The translations under genes were made by a program, and so were the position numbers. Positions 34,840 to 46,399 of a stretch of 64,000 nt of DNA are shown piece after piece. The notes beneath the pieces were generated by a model that worked only from the letters and a program-made list of their open reading frames with translations, was not told where the DNA came from and did no database searches. How positions within the stretch are numbered: the first letter of the stretch is position 1; every line of letters begins with the position of its first letter. This stretch comes from Vandiemenella viatica (taxonomy: Eukaryota; Arthropoda; Insecta; Orthoptera; Morabidae), in the NCBI GenBank assembly GCA_031002005.1, contig CM061921.1, positions 147,345,283 through 147,409,282 on the forward strand, in the 5' to 3' direction.

Positions 34840-34883
34840 ATATGAATAAAATAAGTTGTTAAGAGACTGTATTTTCGTTTAAA

Positions 34884-35942
34884 CATCTTTAACTACTGCA
34901 GAGTAATGGCCAATAACCAGTTTATCAAAATCTGGTTGGAATAATCGTAGTTGTGCAGTAAAAATTCGCATAAGATTCTAAGGCTGCAGCATTGAAACAT
35001 ACAGAGTGAATATGAAGATTAATCTCAAAATATTGTTTCCGCATTAATGTTTCCAGATGTCTGGTGCATCCTTATTAGACGTCGGCACGTCGATTGGTGA
35101 AATGAAGACTGTATTTGAAAATAATGGCACTACTCGAAACCTTCATTTGAGGGGTCATGTTGTATATGGCGACGGCTATTCTTGAGTGGTAATCAATATT
35201 ACCATCACTGGCACCAAATAAAACCAGTCTTAGGTGAACCCCATGACACGTACTGACATGCCGAAAGTCGTGGGATAGCAGGTGACGAACACATCGCGTA
35301 AAAAGATAGTCAGCTCCGTCAGCTCAGTCAGATTGTCATGTGAAAGTTTTAGTAACGTGGTGAAGGCTACCAGTTTATAGTTAGCAGAGTTTGAACGACG
35401 GATGGTAGTCTGAGCCGACGCAAGGGATACAGAATTTCGGAAACGGTTACGAAATTTACCTCCGACATTGCAGAAGTAGTCAACCACTGCGTTGTCCAAT
35501 GTTATGACTAACCCTCGGATTTTTAGGTGCAAAAAAACTTATTTTAGGTGCCAATAATAGGTTCTTTCCAATGCAAAATAGGTTCTAAGAATGTCAAAAT
35601 AGGCTGTCAAAATTGTGGTTATTTTTATAAAATATCAATAAAAATAATTTATAATGTAACATTGAGAAGCGTAATTAGGCAGAATTTTTTAATTTAACTG
35701 ATGTTAGCTGGTTGGAATTACCTAAAATTAATAAACCTCTTAATGTGCATTTGTCAACATATTTCCTATCGATGGAGAAATAAATTTGGAATACACGGCT
35801 GTTGGATATTTATTTATGGATACAAAAATTCATATGTTTATGTGTACGAAATTTTATCATATCTTAACATTTTTAATATATGTATACTGTTTTATTACAT
35901 TATTTATAAACAGATAAATTTACAATGCAGATAGTTGGCATT
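34884..35942. other. Stretch without a recognised gene
   Basis: A 100-codon minus frame (35230-35532) contains no domain I recognise. 35540-35930 is very AT-rich. Confidence 0.45.
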
Positions 35943-36207
35943 ACCGAGCGAGGCGGTGTAACGGTTAGCGTTCTCGCCTCGCATTCGGGAGGACGGCGGT
36001 TCGAATCCCCGTCCGGGCATCCAGATTTGGGTTTTCCATGGTTTCCCCAAATCACTCCAGGCAAATGCCGGGATGCTTCCTTCAAAAAGGCCATGGCCGA
36101 ATTCCTTCCCATTCCTTGCCCCCATCCTTGCCCCCCCATCCTTTCCCGTCTCTAAAGACCTCGATGTTAAAAAGAGACGTAAAGCAGTTTAAAAAAAAAA
36201 AAAAAAA
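35943..36207 (+). mobile_element. tRNA-derived SINE, subfamily A
   Basis: A full-length A copy: ACCGAGCGAGGCGGTGTAAC head, GGTTCGAATCCCCGTCC B box, shared body, and a duplicated CCTTGCCCCCATCC segment. The tail is GTCTCTAAAGACC with AGAGACGTAAAGC, then A17. The duplication makes it slightly longer than the other A copies. Confidence 0.95.
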
Positions 36208-37160
36208 TCAACATAGCCAGATTGTAAAGTCCTCAATGTGCGGATTGTTAAACTATTTACCAAACACAATCAGGCATTTATTTTGAATAACGAAATTACA
36301 CCATCTATATTTTTAAAATCCACTGTTTGCGATTTAGATAGTTTAGCAATTTAGTTTTTTCGGTACGATTTTTTAAGTTTTATGTTACTTTGATATAACT
36401 ACACAGCTGCTTAATAATATTAAGTTAAAAGTTTCGAATAGGGGGCCCGGATGATCGAGGTTTGATCCCCTATGAAGCCGTAGACGAAGCTGAACGTCCG
36501 GAAGAGCACCCCAGGCCCAGTCAGCATGCTGTCCAATACGTACCGTGGAGGAAACTCCGTGGGAATGTATAGAATCAGCGTGGCACTGACCGTCACATTC
36601 TTCTAGTACCAATGGTTGTACTGGGAATGTGGAGCTTCATCCGTGAATCCTGGGAGAAGTGGTAGGAGCAGTAAAACCCTGTAACCGTTTTGAAATTTTC
36701 GAACTAGTTGCCGCACAAAGGAACAATAACAGAGCTATCGGATGATAGGAAAGTCCCCGGCATGCATTACTATTTAAATTCCGGTCCGATGCTCAGAAGC
36801 TATGTTCAGGTTTGTGATACTGTGGAAGGATGCCTGCCCTATTTTTCATTAAAAACGTAATAAGCCTACATATACGGAAATTATATTATTAAGGTGTTGT
36901 TAATATAAAGTGAAAACTGGTGAACACTTTGTTATGTTTTACTGTCCAGTTTTTTTCCACATGTTTCTATCCGTTGAGAAATTAGGAAGCTAGTTAATCC
37001 ACTGCTTAATTAAAGATGATTTTGAGATCGGTACGTCGGTCATACCAGTACTTTATGAGAACACACGGCTCATTAGTCACTACAGCCTCTGTGCGACTAA
37101 CAGAAAACGGGTACCGAGCGACAGTTATCCCATATATGTTCACTTCAATTGCTGGAAAAA
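36208..37160. other. Stretch without a recognised gene
   Basis: A GC-richer patch at 36430-36680 is open on the minus strand for 75 codons but shows no domain. Otherwise AT-rich, with nothing recognised. Confidence 0.45.
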
Positions 37161-37388
37161 ATTGAGCGTGGTGGGTGAGCGGTTAACGCTCTGACCTCGC
37201 ATTCGGTTTGAATCCCCTGGCATCCAGATTTGGTTTTTCTATTGTTTCCCCAAATCTCTCCAGGCGAATGCAGGGAAGTTTGCTTCAAAAGGTCATGGCC
37301 GAATTCCTTCCCGTTACTTTTCCCCAGTCCCATCCCGCCTCTAATGACCTCGACATAGACGAGGCGTAAAGCCATAAGTAAAAATAAA
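37161..37388 (+). mobile_element. tRNA-derived SINE, subfamily B, with target duplication
   Basis: The head ATTGAGCGTGGTGGGTGAGC is followed by a B box region shortened by a small deletion, the shared body, and the B tail (CCTCTAATGACC, GACGAGGCGTAAAGCCAT). The flanks AATTGCTGGAAA (from 37147) and AATTGTTGGAAA (37389-37400) form a 12-bp target duplication with one mismatch. Confidence 0.9.
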
Positions 37389-37621
37389 AATTGTTGGAAA
37401 TAAATTCTTAACAAAATATTTGTTTTTCTAAGTTGAAACCCTTTTGTTGATATTTGAACGAAAAATTCGTAAAATAGGCAAAAATAGGTTCTAACGACAA
37501 GTTAGGTATTTTCAGGCACTATAAAATCGCAAATAACTACGATAAATACCAATAAATCGTGTATATATGATATTTCAAAATTTCAATCTGGAACAAAATA
37601 GCTTTTGCCTATAATCCGCGG

Positions 37622-38290
37622 TCTAGTTATGGCTTACGACGTATCGGATTACGCATACGAGCCAGCAGATGAACTGAATGTCGCAATCAATGAGGGAATC
37701 GGTAAATATTTTACTCAAAGTACAACAATGTCGTCAGTGTTTCACCTGGGCTTGAGAACACACGCATTTGATCCTAGATGACTGGAGGAAGTTAACTTGA
37801 TGAGGAATGTTTCCAGTTGGTACGCACTGATGGTAGGATTCTGGTGTTGTGCTATGGTTCAAACTGGTCAGCAAGCCATCGTACGATCTCATGATGGTTC
37901 CATAATGGTGTAGGGCGTGTTAACTGTCATAGATTGGGTCCTCTGGTCAAACTTAGCACTTGATCATCTCAAGCTCATCACGCACCCTACAACGATGGGC
38001 GTTTTTTGTGATAATGCGCCGTTTCACTGTACCCAGATTGTGTGCGAATGGTTTATGGAGTATGCTGGGCAATTACAGCATGTGATTTGGCCACCTAGAT
38101 AACAGACGTGATGCAAGTCGAGCATATCGCAAATATGCTCCACAGAATGTTTAAACTAAGAGGTGCAGCACCAGTGGCCAGCTATTGAGTCTGATTCCTT
38201 CTGGGGAGTTACGTGAAGTTGATACACCAAGCAGTGTTGAAGTGGGACCCACACGTTTTTAGGGGCTATCCAACGACTATCGGCACGACA
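37622..38290 (+). mobile_element. Tc1/mariner-like element remnant, copy 3 (3' half)
   Basis: The right end GCTATCCAACGACTATCGGC resembles the right ends of the two other Tc1-like copies. The readable transposase is IDWVLWSNLALDHL, then GVFCDNAPFHCTQIVCEWFM and VIWPPR. The DNAP.H block holds the second catalytic aspartate of Tc1/mariner transposases, and WPP. begins the motif around the last catalytic residue. Stops interrupt both sides and the left end is not recognisable. It comes from a different Tc1 lineage than copies 1 and 2, judging by the sequence. Confidence 0.7.
37917..38102 (+). pseudogene. Tc1-like transposase catalytic fragment (copy 3)
   Basis: A 61-codon open frame covering the middle of the catalytic domain, with FCDNAPFHCTQIVCEWF and HVIWPPR. 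It is followed directly by a stop where the SPD.NPIE continuation would be expected. The first catalytic aspartate region is out of frame upstream. Not functional. Confidence 0.65.
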
Positions 38291-41200
38291 GTGTATTACA
38301 GTCACAGTTTGCCTTAGGTTCTGGCCAAGTTTTTCACATACCATAAACTTCTGTTAAAAAACCGAAGGCATTACTGCCATACTGTAACTAATGTTAATCA
38401 TGTTTACTAACCGATAACTTGGCTTTGAATATATCTTCGTTTGCATTTAAAGTGGAAGAAATACTACAAAACATCAATTCACGCTGCACTTTTGGTTTGT
38501 TTGAAAATGTAAATAATTACTTCACTAATGCCTAATAAATCCGTGGTAAGATCATTTGTACTCTCCCATTTAAAAATAAAGAAAATTGTAGGCGTAGTGA
38601 ATAGACGAAATCAGTTTGTGGATATCTAATGCTTAATGCCCTTCAAGCATTTTTTTGTTATACCTGGACGATAAGCGTAGCAGAAGGAAGAGACATTAGC
38701 ATCATACTTACTGCTATTGGTGAATATGACTCTTACAAACGCCTGTTAACGAAAATTTTCATTTATATGTACAGGTTTTAAAATTTCCGGCCGTAGGCAC
38801 ATTGTACAACATGTGAGAAATGAACAAATATAAATATACAGAAATTATGGTGCAATCTTGTACTTTCCCGTAAATAATAAACATCCAGAGAATGCGCGAC
38901 TATAACGTCATGAATTCGTATTTCAGAAATGGTCGTGTACAAAAATCATGCGATATCAATTCTTACGACGGGAACAAAAAAAACATGGGCATTCATCACA
39001 AGTGACACTGCAATGATCCGAACGGAATTTGCAATTTGTTAGTTTGTTCCCACACTTCTCTCGGAGGCCAGTTTTTTCACAGAATGAGACTTTGTCAAAG
39101 ATAAATGAAAATATTTTTATTTATTGCTACATGAGGTGAAACAAGTTAGAATTGAAACTCTTTGGAAAAGGTAATTTTGTCTAAAATACTTGTGAAACTC
39201 GCTACAAAAATGGCATGTAACTCAGGAGTAACTGCTGGCTTGATTATAATCCTAAGGTTTGTCCTAACTGTTTAGGTCAATCACTGGAACGTGATGCAGT
39301 TTCCTCGATCAAAACTACAAGTAACCGAAACTTCATTGATGCTAAGTTCACACGGCTCGCACCCTAACTACAGTCAGTGATTCAAAAAGTTTCGGCACCA
39401 CACAAAACACCAATAAAAAAGGGCATTTGCTAGACAATTTCGTTGGCTCACTCAACCCACAAACGCCGGCGTGATCACAGAGCTATTGGCTGGAGCTCCG
39501 CTAGGCTGGGCCGATGACGCACGATGGGAGCCGATGCGGCCCGATCAAACTGCGAGACTTATTTTAGTCTCTTAGCTTTCATTGTGTTTGCGTTTCACGG
39601 AATTTCATTTTAATTAAAATACGTCAATTTAGTTAAAAACATATTGTAAAACCTTACGGCTGGAAAAAAAATTACCTTACGATTCAATGAAATCCTTCCC
39701 GTGGTTGACATTTTTCAATCACTGATGTCATATTGATATTTAGATTTTTTTATCGGACCTGAGGCTAAGACTTATAAAAATAAAAACATGGGTGATTTTT
39801 TAAAGTTTTATTTACTGTTTACGTTGTGTGCGTTAACTGCAGTGGGTTTTTGTGTGTGTATTTGTGACTCTTATCTATTTATCATAGTTATAACCATAAC
39901 CCACAGTAACTATTTTTATATATTACGTTTAATTTCCTTTTTGTTTTGTGCGTGTTCACTGCAGCTATAGTTTCTTCGTTGGAATTTTTTCTGTATTTTT
40001 GCTTTGAGCACAGTGTTTTGTCAAGTAGTTTCTTCGCAGTTGCTTGTCTAAATAGAATTGTTAGTAATGTTTTAATCTAGATTCTAGACCTGTGACCCAT
40101 AACACGATCAGGGGCTAACAACTCGTTAGTAATAATAATGAGGAAAATTCGCGTAGTGCGTTGACTTGGACCGCCTTTTCCCTCCTGGTTCTCCCTTCCA
40201 CCCACCTGCCAGCATCACTCATCCCTTCTTGCAAGAGACAAAAGTGAAGTCCGTTATTCTTCACTGGAGATTGTTCTGCGTGGTTGATGTTTTCTCTTTT
40301 TTTTTTCTTTGCTATTACTTCTGCAAGGTCATTGTTACTAAGGAACAGAAGGTAAAAGAACCGCCGCCTTTTCTAAAGAGCCATTTCACATTGCTATGAC
40401 ACTACAAACAAAAAGTCTGTATACCGCTTCCATTAAGGAATGTCTCCATAATTACCGGAACGTGTCGGTGGCCTGTATGTGAAACTTTCTTGGCGTCACC
40501 CAACGCAGTCCTTTATCCTTCTTTGACTGTCATATAAACTAAAAATGTGACTGTAAAATAGGTACCTAACCAGAATAAAACAGCTTACGAAATACCGAAT
40601 GGCAGTGAAAAATCAGAAGCAACAGAGTAACTATCGGACATGAGATCGTACTACACGGGAAGGATTTTTGTCTAATTGACTGCATTATTAAAGGTGTTTT
40701 TTCCCTATCGTCAACCTCTCCCTACGTTGATCTAATCTCTATCTCAAGAAAACCTATTACAGTTTATGAACTCCCTTTTACGAAGTGAATAAATACTGAG
40801 AGAAGACGGAAAAAAATTAAGAAAATTAGATCAAGCTAAATCAGCTTTCTTGAAAATGAGAATTATTCTACTTTGACATTAACCTAAGACTGTGAAAACC
40901 ATTTAGACTTGTATGTATGGATTAGAGAGTTTAGTTGAACTGAAACTTACAAAGAAAGAAGAAAAACTGAAGCATTTGGAATGAGGTGCTATTGAATGGT
41001 GTTAATAACGAAGTGGACAGATTAAATACGAAATGGATAGTTATATAAATGTTGTATGAGGAAAGTAGTTTATGGAAGAGTCTCAAAGTAAGGAGACATA
41101 AGAAATCACCTGTTGGACCAAGCGTTGCTCCGAATATTAATGTTAACGCAAGGCTACTTTGCACCCTATATTGCGAGAGTGGCAGAAATTCTCCTATATT

Positions 41201-42716
41201 AAGATTACTTCTATTGTGCTTGATTTCTTGAGTCTAGAAAATTCTACTTGCAGCATACTATGCATGCAACATGTTTTTCGGTTGTCGCAAACAAACTGAA
41301 AAGTTTTGTCTTGCGCTTTGTGTACTGTAATGGCAGATAAGCCTTCATCTGTTACCAAGAAGTTGAATTTCTTTAAGGAACACTCCAATCTAGCTGATTC
41401 CCGGTTTTGTAATAAACATGTCCGTAAGCAAAAAATTATAAATGCCATGGATATCTATTATCGTTTAAGTGAAAACATTTCAGTTTCTTTTTCTTTTAAG
41501 AAATTCTTCAGAAATTGGAAGAGTGTTGTAAAAGATTTTGTGAAATTTCATTGACATATGATGAGCGGTAATGTATTATGGAAATGAAATTCAATAACAA
41601 GTGTATCAATGTTTTTATTATAAATTTCAATTGCCGAATGGTTTCCAATTTACGCGATTACAAAAACTTCCATCAATAAATGTAAAATGCCACAGTGGAT
41701 ACACAACTTCGTGTGGTCGTACGGCACATCTGCTTTAACAGCGCCTTTGTATCTTGCAATTAATTTCTTTCCGAGCCCTAGGTTATGTAGACACATCTTA
41801 CTTCAGCAGCTCGAGAACAGCTATTAGAAACTGAATTACGTCGAATGTTAATAGCTTCCGTAGCTTGAAAGAGAAAACCTGCCATCTGTTAATCTTCTAG
41901 AATTCTCCTGTCTAGCTGAATTGGTAATAAGAAGACAAATGTAGCTTTCTCAATTTTGAGACATAGAACGTAGTAAACGCCTGAATACGAATTTTACCAA
42001 AAATTAAGATCCTGACAGTTTGATTTCTATACACAAAAAAACCGCTGATCGGTGATATTAATAGAAATTCTTAGAGCTGTTTCATATATAAAATATTTGC
42101 TCTATTAATAACATACGTGATAAGTTTGTTAGTGGAGGAAACAGTTAAAGATAACAATCGGCAAATACATACATGGAAAACTGCAAAATTACTACTTTAT
42201 TCAGTAATTGTTAAGCTAGTTAGAAAATGGCTTTAGCAACAAATGGCATTTTACTCAAAGGTGACGAACTAGTTAATCGTTGTAATTATATTTATTCCTT
42301 GTGCGTTAGAAATTTGAGTACGCTGTATTTAATACCTTGCAATATGTTTCACGACTGTAAAGAAAATACAAGACGACGCAATAGTTAGCTGAATCCAGCC
42401 ATTTCGAAAACCGGCTTGAACCGGCTAAGCAAGAAAAATATTTCACTTGCACCGTGGTTTCCGTGGAGGAGTTGGAGGACGTTGGCGTCGATTGCTTAAA
42501 TATGCTGTCATGACCCACCTTTTACTTTAGCCTAGGCTAAAAACAAATTGCCGATGCACTAATCTTTGCCATGAAATCTTCACATTGGTCAGGCGGTTTA
42601 TTTGCTTTTTTTGCTGTTCATTGGTGTCTGCCATAATCCCCCATATCTTGCTCGCAGCAAAACTTGTTTCGTGGTTCACTTTTGTTTGGACCACATAGTT
42701 GACCTGCGAGTGTCTT
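38291..42716. other. AT-rich stretch without a recognised gene
   Basis: About 4.4 kb without a supported gene or repeat. The frame at 41306-41554 (82 codons, plus) contains an in-frame ATGGCAGATAAGCC but no recognisable domain. Frames at 40166-40399 and 40931-41164 are low-complexity or hydrophobic by chance. A small GC-richer island lies at 39460-39550. Confidence 0.5.
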
Positions 42717-42955
42717 ATCTACATCTACACTCTGCAAATCACAAATACTGTGGGTGGCAGAAGGTGCTAAGCGCCAATCCTAATTCTGCGCATTCCAATC
42801 CCGAACAGATCGAGGAAAGAAGGAATACATAAATGAATCAGTACGGAATCTTATTTCTCTAATCTTATCCCTCCTGTCATTGCGACCTAAATAGGTAGGC
42901 GGAAGAAGTATTTCGTTGCACTCGTAACTTAAAGATTTTCGCATATTCTCCAGCA
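42717..42955 (-). mobile_element. CR1-like LINE, 3' end fragment
   Basis: The minus strand corresponds to the end of the LINE coding region and its 3' tail. In plus orientation it has ACTCTGCAAATCACAAATAC, GGGTGGCAGAAGGTGCTAAG, and ATTTCTCTAATCTTATCCC. The same blocks occur in the longer neighbour at 42.96 kb and in the copy at 57.88 kb. Severely 5' truncated. Confidence 0.85.
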
Positions 42956-42956
42956 A

Positions 42957-43840
42957 ATTCTACATTTACATATATACTCTGCAATTCACAAAATTGTGGG
43001 TGGCAGAGGGTGCTAAGCACCAAAGCTAATCTCTTTGCTGTGCATTCCAATCCCTAATGGTACGAGGGAAAAAAGAATTCATATAAGAATCAGTCCGGCA
43101 CCTTATTTCTCTAATTTTATCTTTCCTGTCCTTCAGACTCAAATAGGTTGGTGGAAGAAGTATTTCACTACACTCAAAACGAAAACGACGTCGTCTGTCC
43201 GCCAAACAATCCCAGCCCAACCCACGTATCAGCTCTGTGACACTTACGTACGGACTGTAACTAGCAGTCACGAATCGAGCGGCTCTCCTCTGTACTTTCT
43301 CTAACGTGTCAATCAATCCCTTGCGATACGGATCCCAAATTCCACAACAGTATTCCAGATGCGGACGCACTAGTGTTTTGTACGCTATTTCCTTTGTATG
43401 AGCATTACAACTTCTCAAAATACGTCCTATGAATCGTAGTTTGGAATTAGCTTTGCCTATAACGGAAGTTATGTGCAAGTCCCATTTCATGTTGCTTTGT
43501 ACTGTTACGCCTAGATACTTCAAGGAATCCAGTGTCAACAACTGAATTGTTAACTTTGTACTCCTGAGCAAGCGGGGTCTTTTTATTACTTATGTGCATT
43601 GCCTTGCACTTTTTACAGTTAGCTGCCATTTACGGCACCATTGCAAAATAACATCCATATCGCGCTGAATGTCTATGCAATCGTCGGAGCACCTCACTTC
43701 CCTATAAATAAGTGCATCATCAGGAAAAAATCGCATCCTGCAATTAACGTTGTCACCGAGATCGTTTATAAAAATTAAGAAAAGAAGTGGTCCTATTACA
43801 CTTCCTTGGGGAACACCCGAAGTAACTTATGAAACGTTTG
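42957..43840 (-). mobile_element. CR1-like LINE, 5' truncated
   Basis: It carries the 3' third of ORF2 on the minus strand and the shared 3' tail. It lies directly behind another truncated copy of the same family with the same orientation. The upstream limit is near the SGVPQGSV motif of the reverse transcriptase. Confidence 0.85.
43026..43840 (-). pseudogene. CR1-like reverse transcriptase, C-terminal part
   Basis: From about 43830 the minus strand reads SGVPQGSVIGPLLFLIFIND, then a palm box FPDD instead of the usual (F/Y)ADD. A frameshift follows before the long frame 43571-43026. That frame contains LTLDSLKYLGVTVQSNMKWD, HLEYCCGIWDP, LEKVQRRAARFV and ELIRGLGWDCLADRRRRFR, the thumb and C-terminal signature of CR1/Jockey-group LINEs (LE.VQRRAARFV......V...L..L.W..L..RR). 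The first catalytic aspartate and the endonuclease are lost through 5' truncation. The FPDD change and the frameshift show it is dead. Confidence 0.88.
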
Positions 43841-44265
43841 TCAAGCTGACAACTGTTTGCCTGCTTATACCATTCTGACTTTATGCGCTAGTCACCTGTA
43901 CATTTTCATCTCACTATCTCATGAATTCTCATGGCTCTGCACACACATCAAAGGGTATGGTTTACTCTATTTTCTATGCACGGCAGTACGTAGTTTCCCC
44001 TCGAAGGGATGCTACCCGTAGTATTCTAACATCATTTCGCCTTTCCATATGAGGATATAGTGGCACGCCTCCAGGGTAAGAGGTTAATTCGTAGCAGCAT
44101 ACCAACTAACCGCGGTTAATTTTGCCGTAATTCTGTCATACCACAAGTACTATGCTTTAGTCTATTTAAATACGAAGAACTAGAGGGAGGCGCCTACTCA
44201 GTACTTGATGTGCACACCACATCTAAAAAAATTTCTGTCCAATATTTGATTTACTGAACAGTCTG
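43841..44265. other. Stretch without a recognised gene
   Basis: Some 425 bases with nothing recognised. Confidence 0.45.
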
Positions 44266-44480
44266 GTGGCTCAGTGGCTAAGGTGTCTGACTGGGAGATT
44301 GAATAGTCCACTGTTCGACTCCCGGTTTTGGCAGTCATTTTCAAGGCCACTAACCCGACCTTCATCTCTGGCACAGCTTGCTATGCGATGTGGAGTATGC
44401 CAGAAAGCTTCCGTGGTTCGGATTCCACGTTAAAATGTAGGTACACTAGGTTTAGGTGGCTACGACAGGGGTGGAATGCG
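44266..44480 (+). mobile_element. tRNA-headed SINE, family 2, diverged
   Basis: The head reads GTCTGGTGGCTCAGTGGCTA (A box) and GTTCGACTCCCGG (B box). Downstream TTCCGTGGTTCGGATTCCAC followed by GTTAAAATGTAGGT corresponds, in reverse, to blocks in the copies at 16.44 and 60.76 kb. It is therefore the only family 2 copy in plus orientation. Confidence 0.65.
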
Positions 44481-44629
44481 CAGCTATTAAACAAAAATTT
44501 TATCACCATGTCATTACGAACACCTTATTTACACCTTTAAAAGATAAACAGCAAAATGCATATAAGTGGGAAGAGTTTTTTTTTGTTTTTGTTTTATTTT
44601 TGTTTTATTTTTGTTTTATTTTGTCTTTA

Positions 44630-44765
44630 CACCTCATCGATGTTTAGGTCATTGGAGGGAAAGGACTGGAGGCAAGGAACGGGAAGGAATTTGGTCATGG
44701 TCATTTGATGGAACCATCCTGGCGTTAGCCTAGATTGATTTGGAGAAACCATACAAAACCCAATG
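44630..44765 (-). mobile_element. tRNA-derived SINE, subfamily B body fragment, minus strand
   Basis: Read on the minus strand it gives TGGTTTCTCCAAATCAATCT, GGATGGTTCC, ATGACCAAATTCCTTCC and AATGACCTAAACATCGATGA. These are the shared SINE body and B tail. The tRNA-like head is missing. It is the only copy of the common family in this orientation in the window. Confidence 0.75.
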
Positions 44766-45012
44766 AGTCATTGAGACACGGTTAAAATGATAGAAACTTG
44801 AGTAACTGAAGGTTATAAGGTGGTTAGTTCTATCCATAACTTAATGTTAATAATGGTTTGGAATTTCAGGTTTGAATTTGAATAATACATGCAAAAACTG
44901 AGTTTCTTTTGAAGTTTAACAATCTGTTGAGAAGAGAATCTATGGTTAGGAAAGGAAGTTAATTTCAAAGTTAATTTATTTGAAGGTTTCTCTTGCGCTT
45001 TTCTGTTTAACA
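44766..45012. other. Short stretch without a recognised gene
   Basis: AT-rich spacer between two SINE fragments in opposite orientation. Nothing recognised. Confidence 0.45.
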
Positions 45013-45179
45013 AACTGGTCCCGAATCCCCGTCCGTCAATCCAGATTTGGATTTTCCATGGTTTCCCCAAATCACTACAGACAAATGCCGGGATGGTTCC
45101 CATTTTTTTTTTATTAAAAAGACCATGGCCAAATTCCTTCTCGTTTCTTGCCCCCAGTCCTTTCCCGCCTCTAATACGG

Positions 45180-45183
<4 letters not shown>
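45013..45183 (+). mobile_element. tRNA-derived SINE, 5' truncated, tail replaced by (CA)n
   Basis: It begins at the B box region (CGAATCCCCGTCCGTCAATC), keeps the shared body with an inserted T-rich block near 45100-45118, and stops at CCCGCCTCTAATACGGAATA. Where the A-tail should be, the sequence passes directly into the (CA)n microsatellite. Confidence 0.82.

Positions 45184-45268
<85 letters not shown>
45184..45268. repeat. (CA)n microsatellite, about 42 units
   Basis: An uninterrupted AC dinucleotide run of about 85 bases at the 3' end of a truncated SINE. It probably grew from the SINE tail region. Poly-cysteine/valine or threonine/histidine frames across it are artefacts. Confidence 0.97.
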
Positions 45269-45269
<1 letters not shown>

Positions 45270-45790
45270 CAAGAAACATTTGTCTAGTCTTATGGCAGGA
45301 AATTTTTTATTTTTATGCCAGTTCCCTCTTCAGATGTTTCAAGGAAATTTGAAATTCTGTTATGGAAATTAAGGAGCAACTACACGGATAAGATTTTTCG
45401 TAGAAAGGATTGCGCTATCGACAAGAGTTGCTAGAATTTTTGCACAAGGTATTTTTCCTAATTTTCCTCATAGCTTAGACTTTCTGCTTCACTGCGTGTG
45501 GCGGAACTGCGTGAAACACTCTTAAAGCGCAGATATCAAAGAAATATACTAGTATATAACCAAGTCAGCAACCGACACAGTGCCTTGTAATTGATTTCAT
45601 GGATAACTGCCAATCTATTGTGTATGAAGCGGCTTCAATCGGTAGTCTGCTGGCTTCGTTAGAAATTTTTTTTCATCAAATTATGAAATCCTCCAAATCA
45701 AGCTAGCATGGTTGTTAAATATGCTAATAACATCGTTGATTATATCTGGCTTGACTGTTGCATTCAGTACATGATTTGTCTGTTTTAAGC
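45269..45790. other. Stretch without a recognised gene
   Basis: About 520 AT-rich bases. Nothing recognised. Confidence 0.45.
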
Positions 45791-46041
45791 CAGCGGTTCC
45801 CAATTAGTGGTACGCGTACCCCCAGTGGTACGAATGGTTGCTTAAAGGGGTACACTCGTTAATCTCTTAGCTAAGGCAATCGGTAAGATAACTGAAAAAA
45901 ATCAGTTTCGTAAATATTACTATTGACAACGAAGCACTCGACTTTGATGAACGTATTGATTTATCATTTCAGCTATAGGAGTACGCTAGGTTGAGCTCTT
46001 TCTTTAAGTGCCACTAGGCGAAAAATAATTAGGAACCACTG
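45791..46041. mobile_element. hAT-like miniature element
   Basis: The ends are CAGCGGTTCCCAATTAGTGG and the inverse CAGTGGTTCCTAATTATTTT. The sub-terminal copies of AGTGGTACG (45808 and 45822) are typical of hAT ends. The flanks TTTTAAGC (45783-45790) and CTTTAAGC (46042-46049) form an 8-bp target duplication with one mismatch. The 251-bp body has no coding capacity. Confidence 0.85.
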
Positions 46042-46045
46042 CTTT

Positions 46046-46399
46046 AAGCGATATTACAATACTACTGAAGAGTTTTATAAAGAAATGAAAAAAATCATGT
46101 ACCCGTTGTTGGTGGAGTACGTCTAAAGTTTTCAGGGAGACACTCGTGATGAATGAAAGAGAATAAATCCGTTTTTATGTTTCAATTCACATTCGATAAT
46201 TAGTTTCTTTCTATTTAACAATCTTGTATAATTGTTTATCTGTTTACTTTTACAAGCAAAGATATTGTTAAAATTGGACAGTGCAAGCGGATTTATTTAC
46301 ATATTAATTTCAGTGTTTTGTGAACGTTACTTTATAAAAATTTTGCAGCTTAATTTATATCTGTCGTCGATTATATATGATTGTCATGTGTTGTTCCAG
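46046..46399. other. Upstream flank of the exon, no gene seen
   Basis: AT-rich sequence with only a modest pyrimidine tract before the acceptor. Probably intron. Confidence 0.4.

Larger units (their letters stand above)
34427..34883. mobile_element. Inverted-repeat element with hammerhead-like arms
   Basis: The left arm (about 34427-34610) and right arm (about 34705-34883) are diverged inverted copies of each other. They share TTAACAAC, TTTCGCCCTTGTGGA, CAATCAATCACAT and TGCTGCCGTTTTGCATTG, and are separated by about 95 AT-rich bases. Each arm has a hammerhead-ribozyme-like motif, intact-looking in the right arm. Inverted terminal copies carrying hammerheads are known for Penelope-like retroelements. 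No Penelope coding sequence is present, so this would be a non-autonomous or deleted copy. Confidence 0.65.

Noticed and set aside
43700..43735. CTGATGA on the minus strand as another hammerhead core
   Set aside because: It is coding sequence of the CR1-like palm box (FPDD), without stem II or GAAA.
45007..45279. Cysteine/valine-rich open frames of 90-150 codons
   Set aside because: They are translations of the (CA)n run fused to a SINE body.
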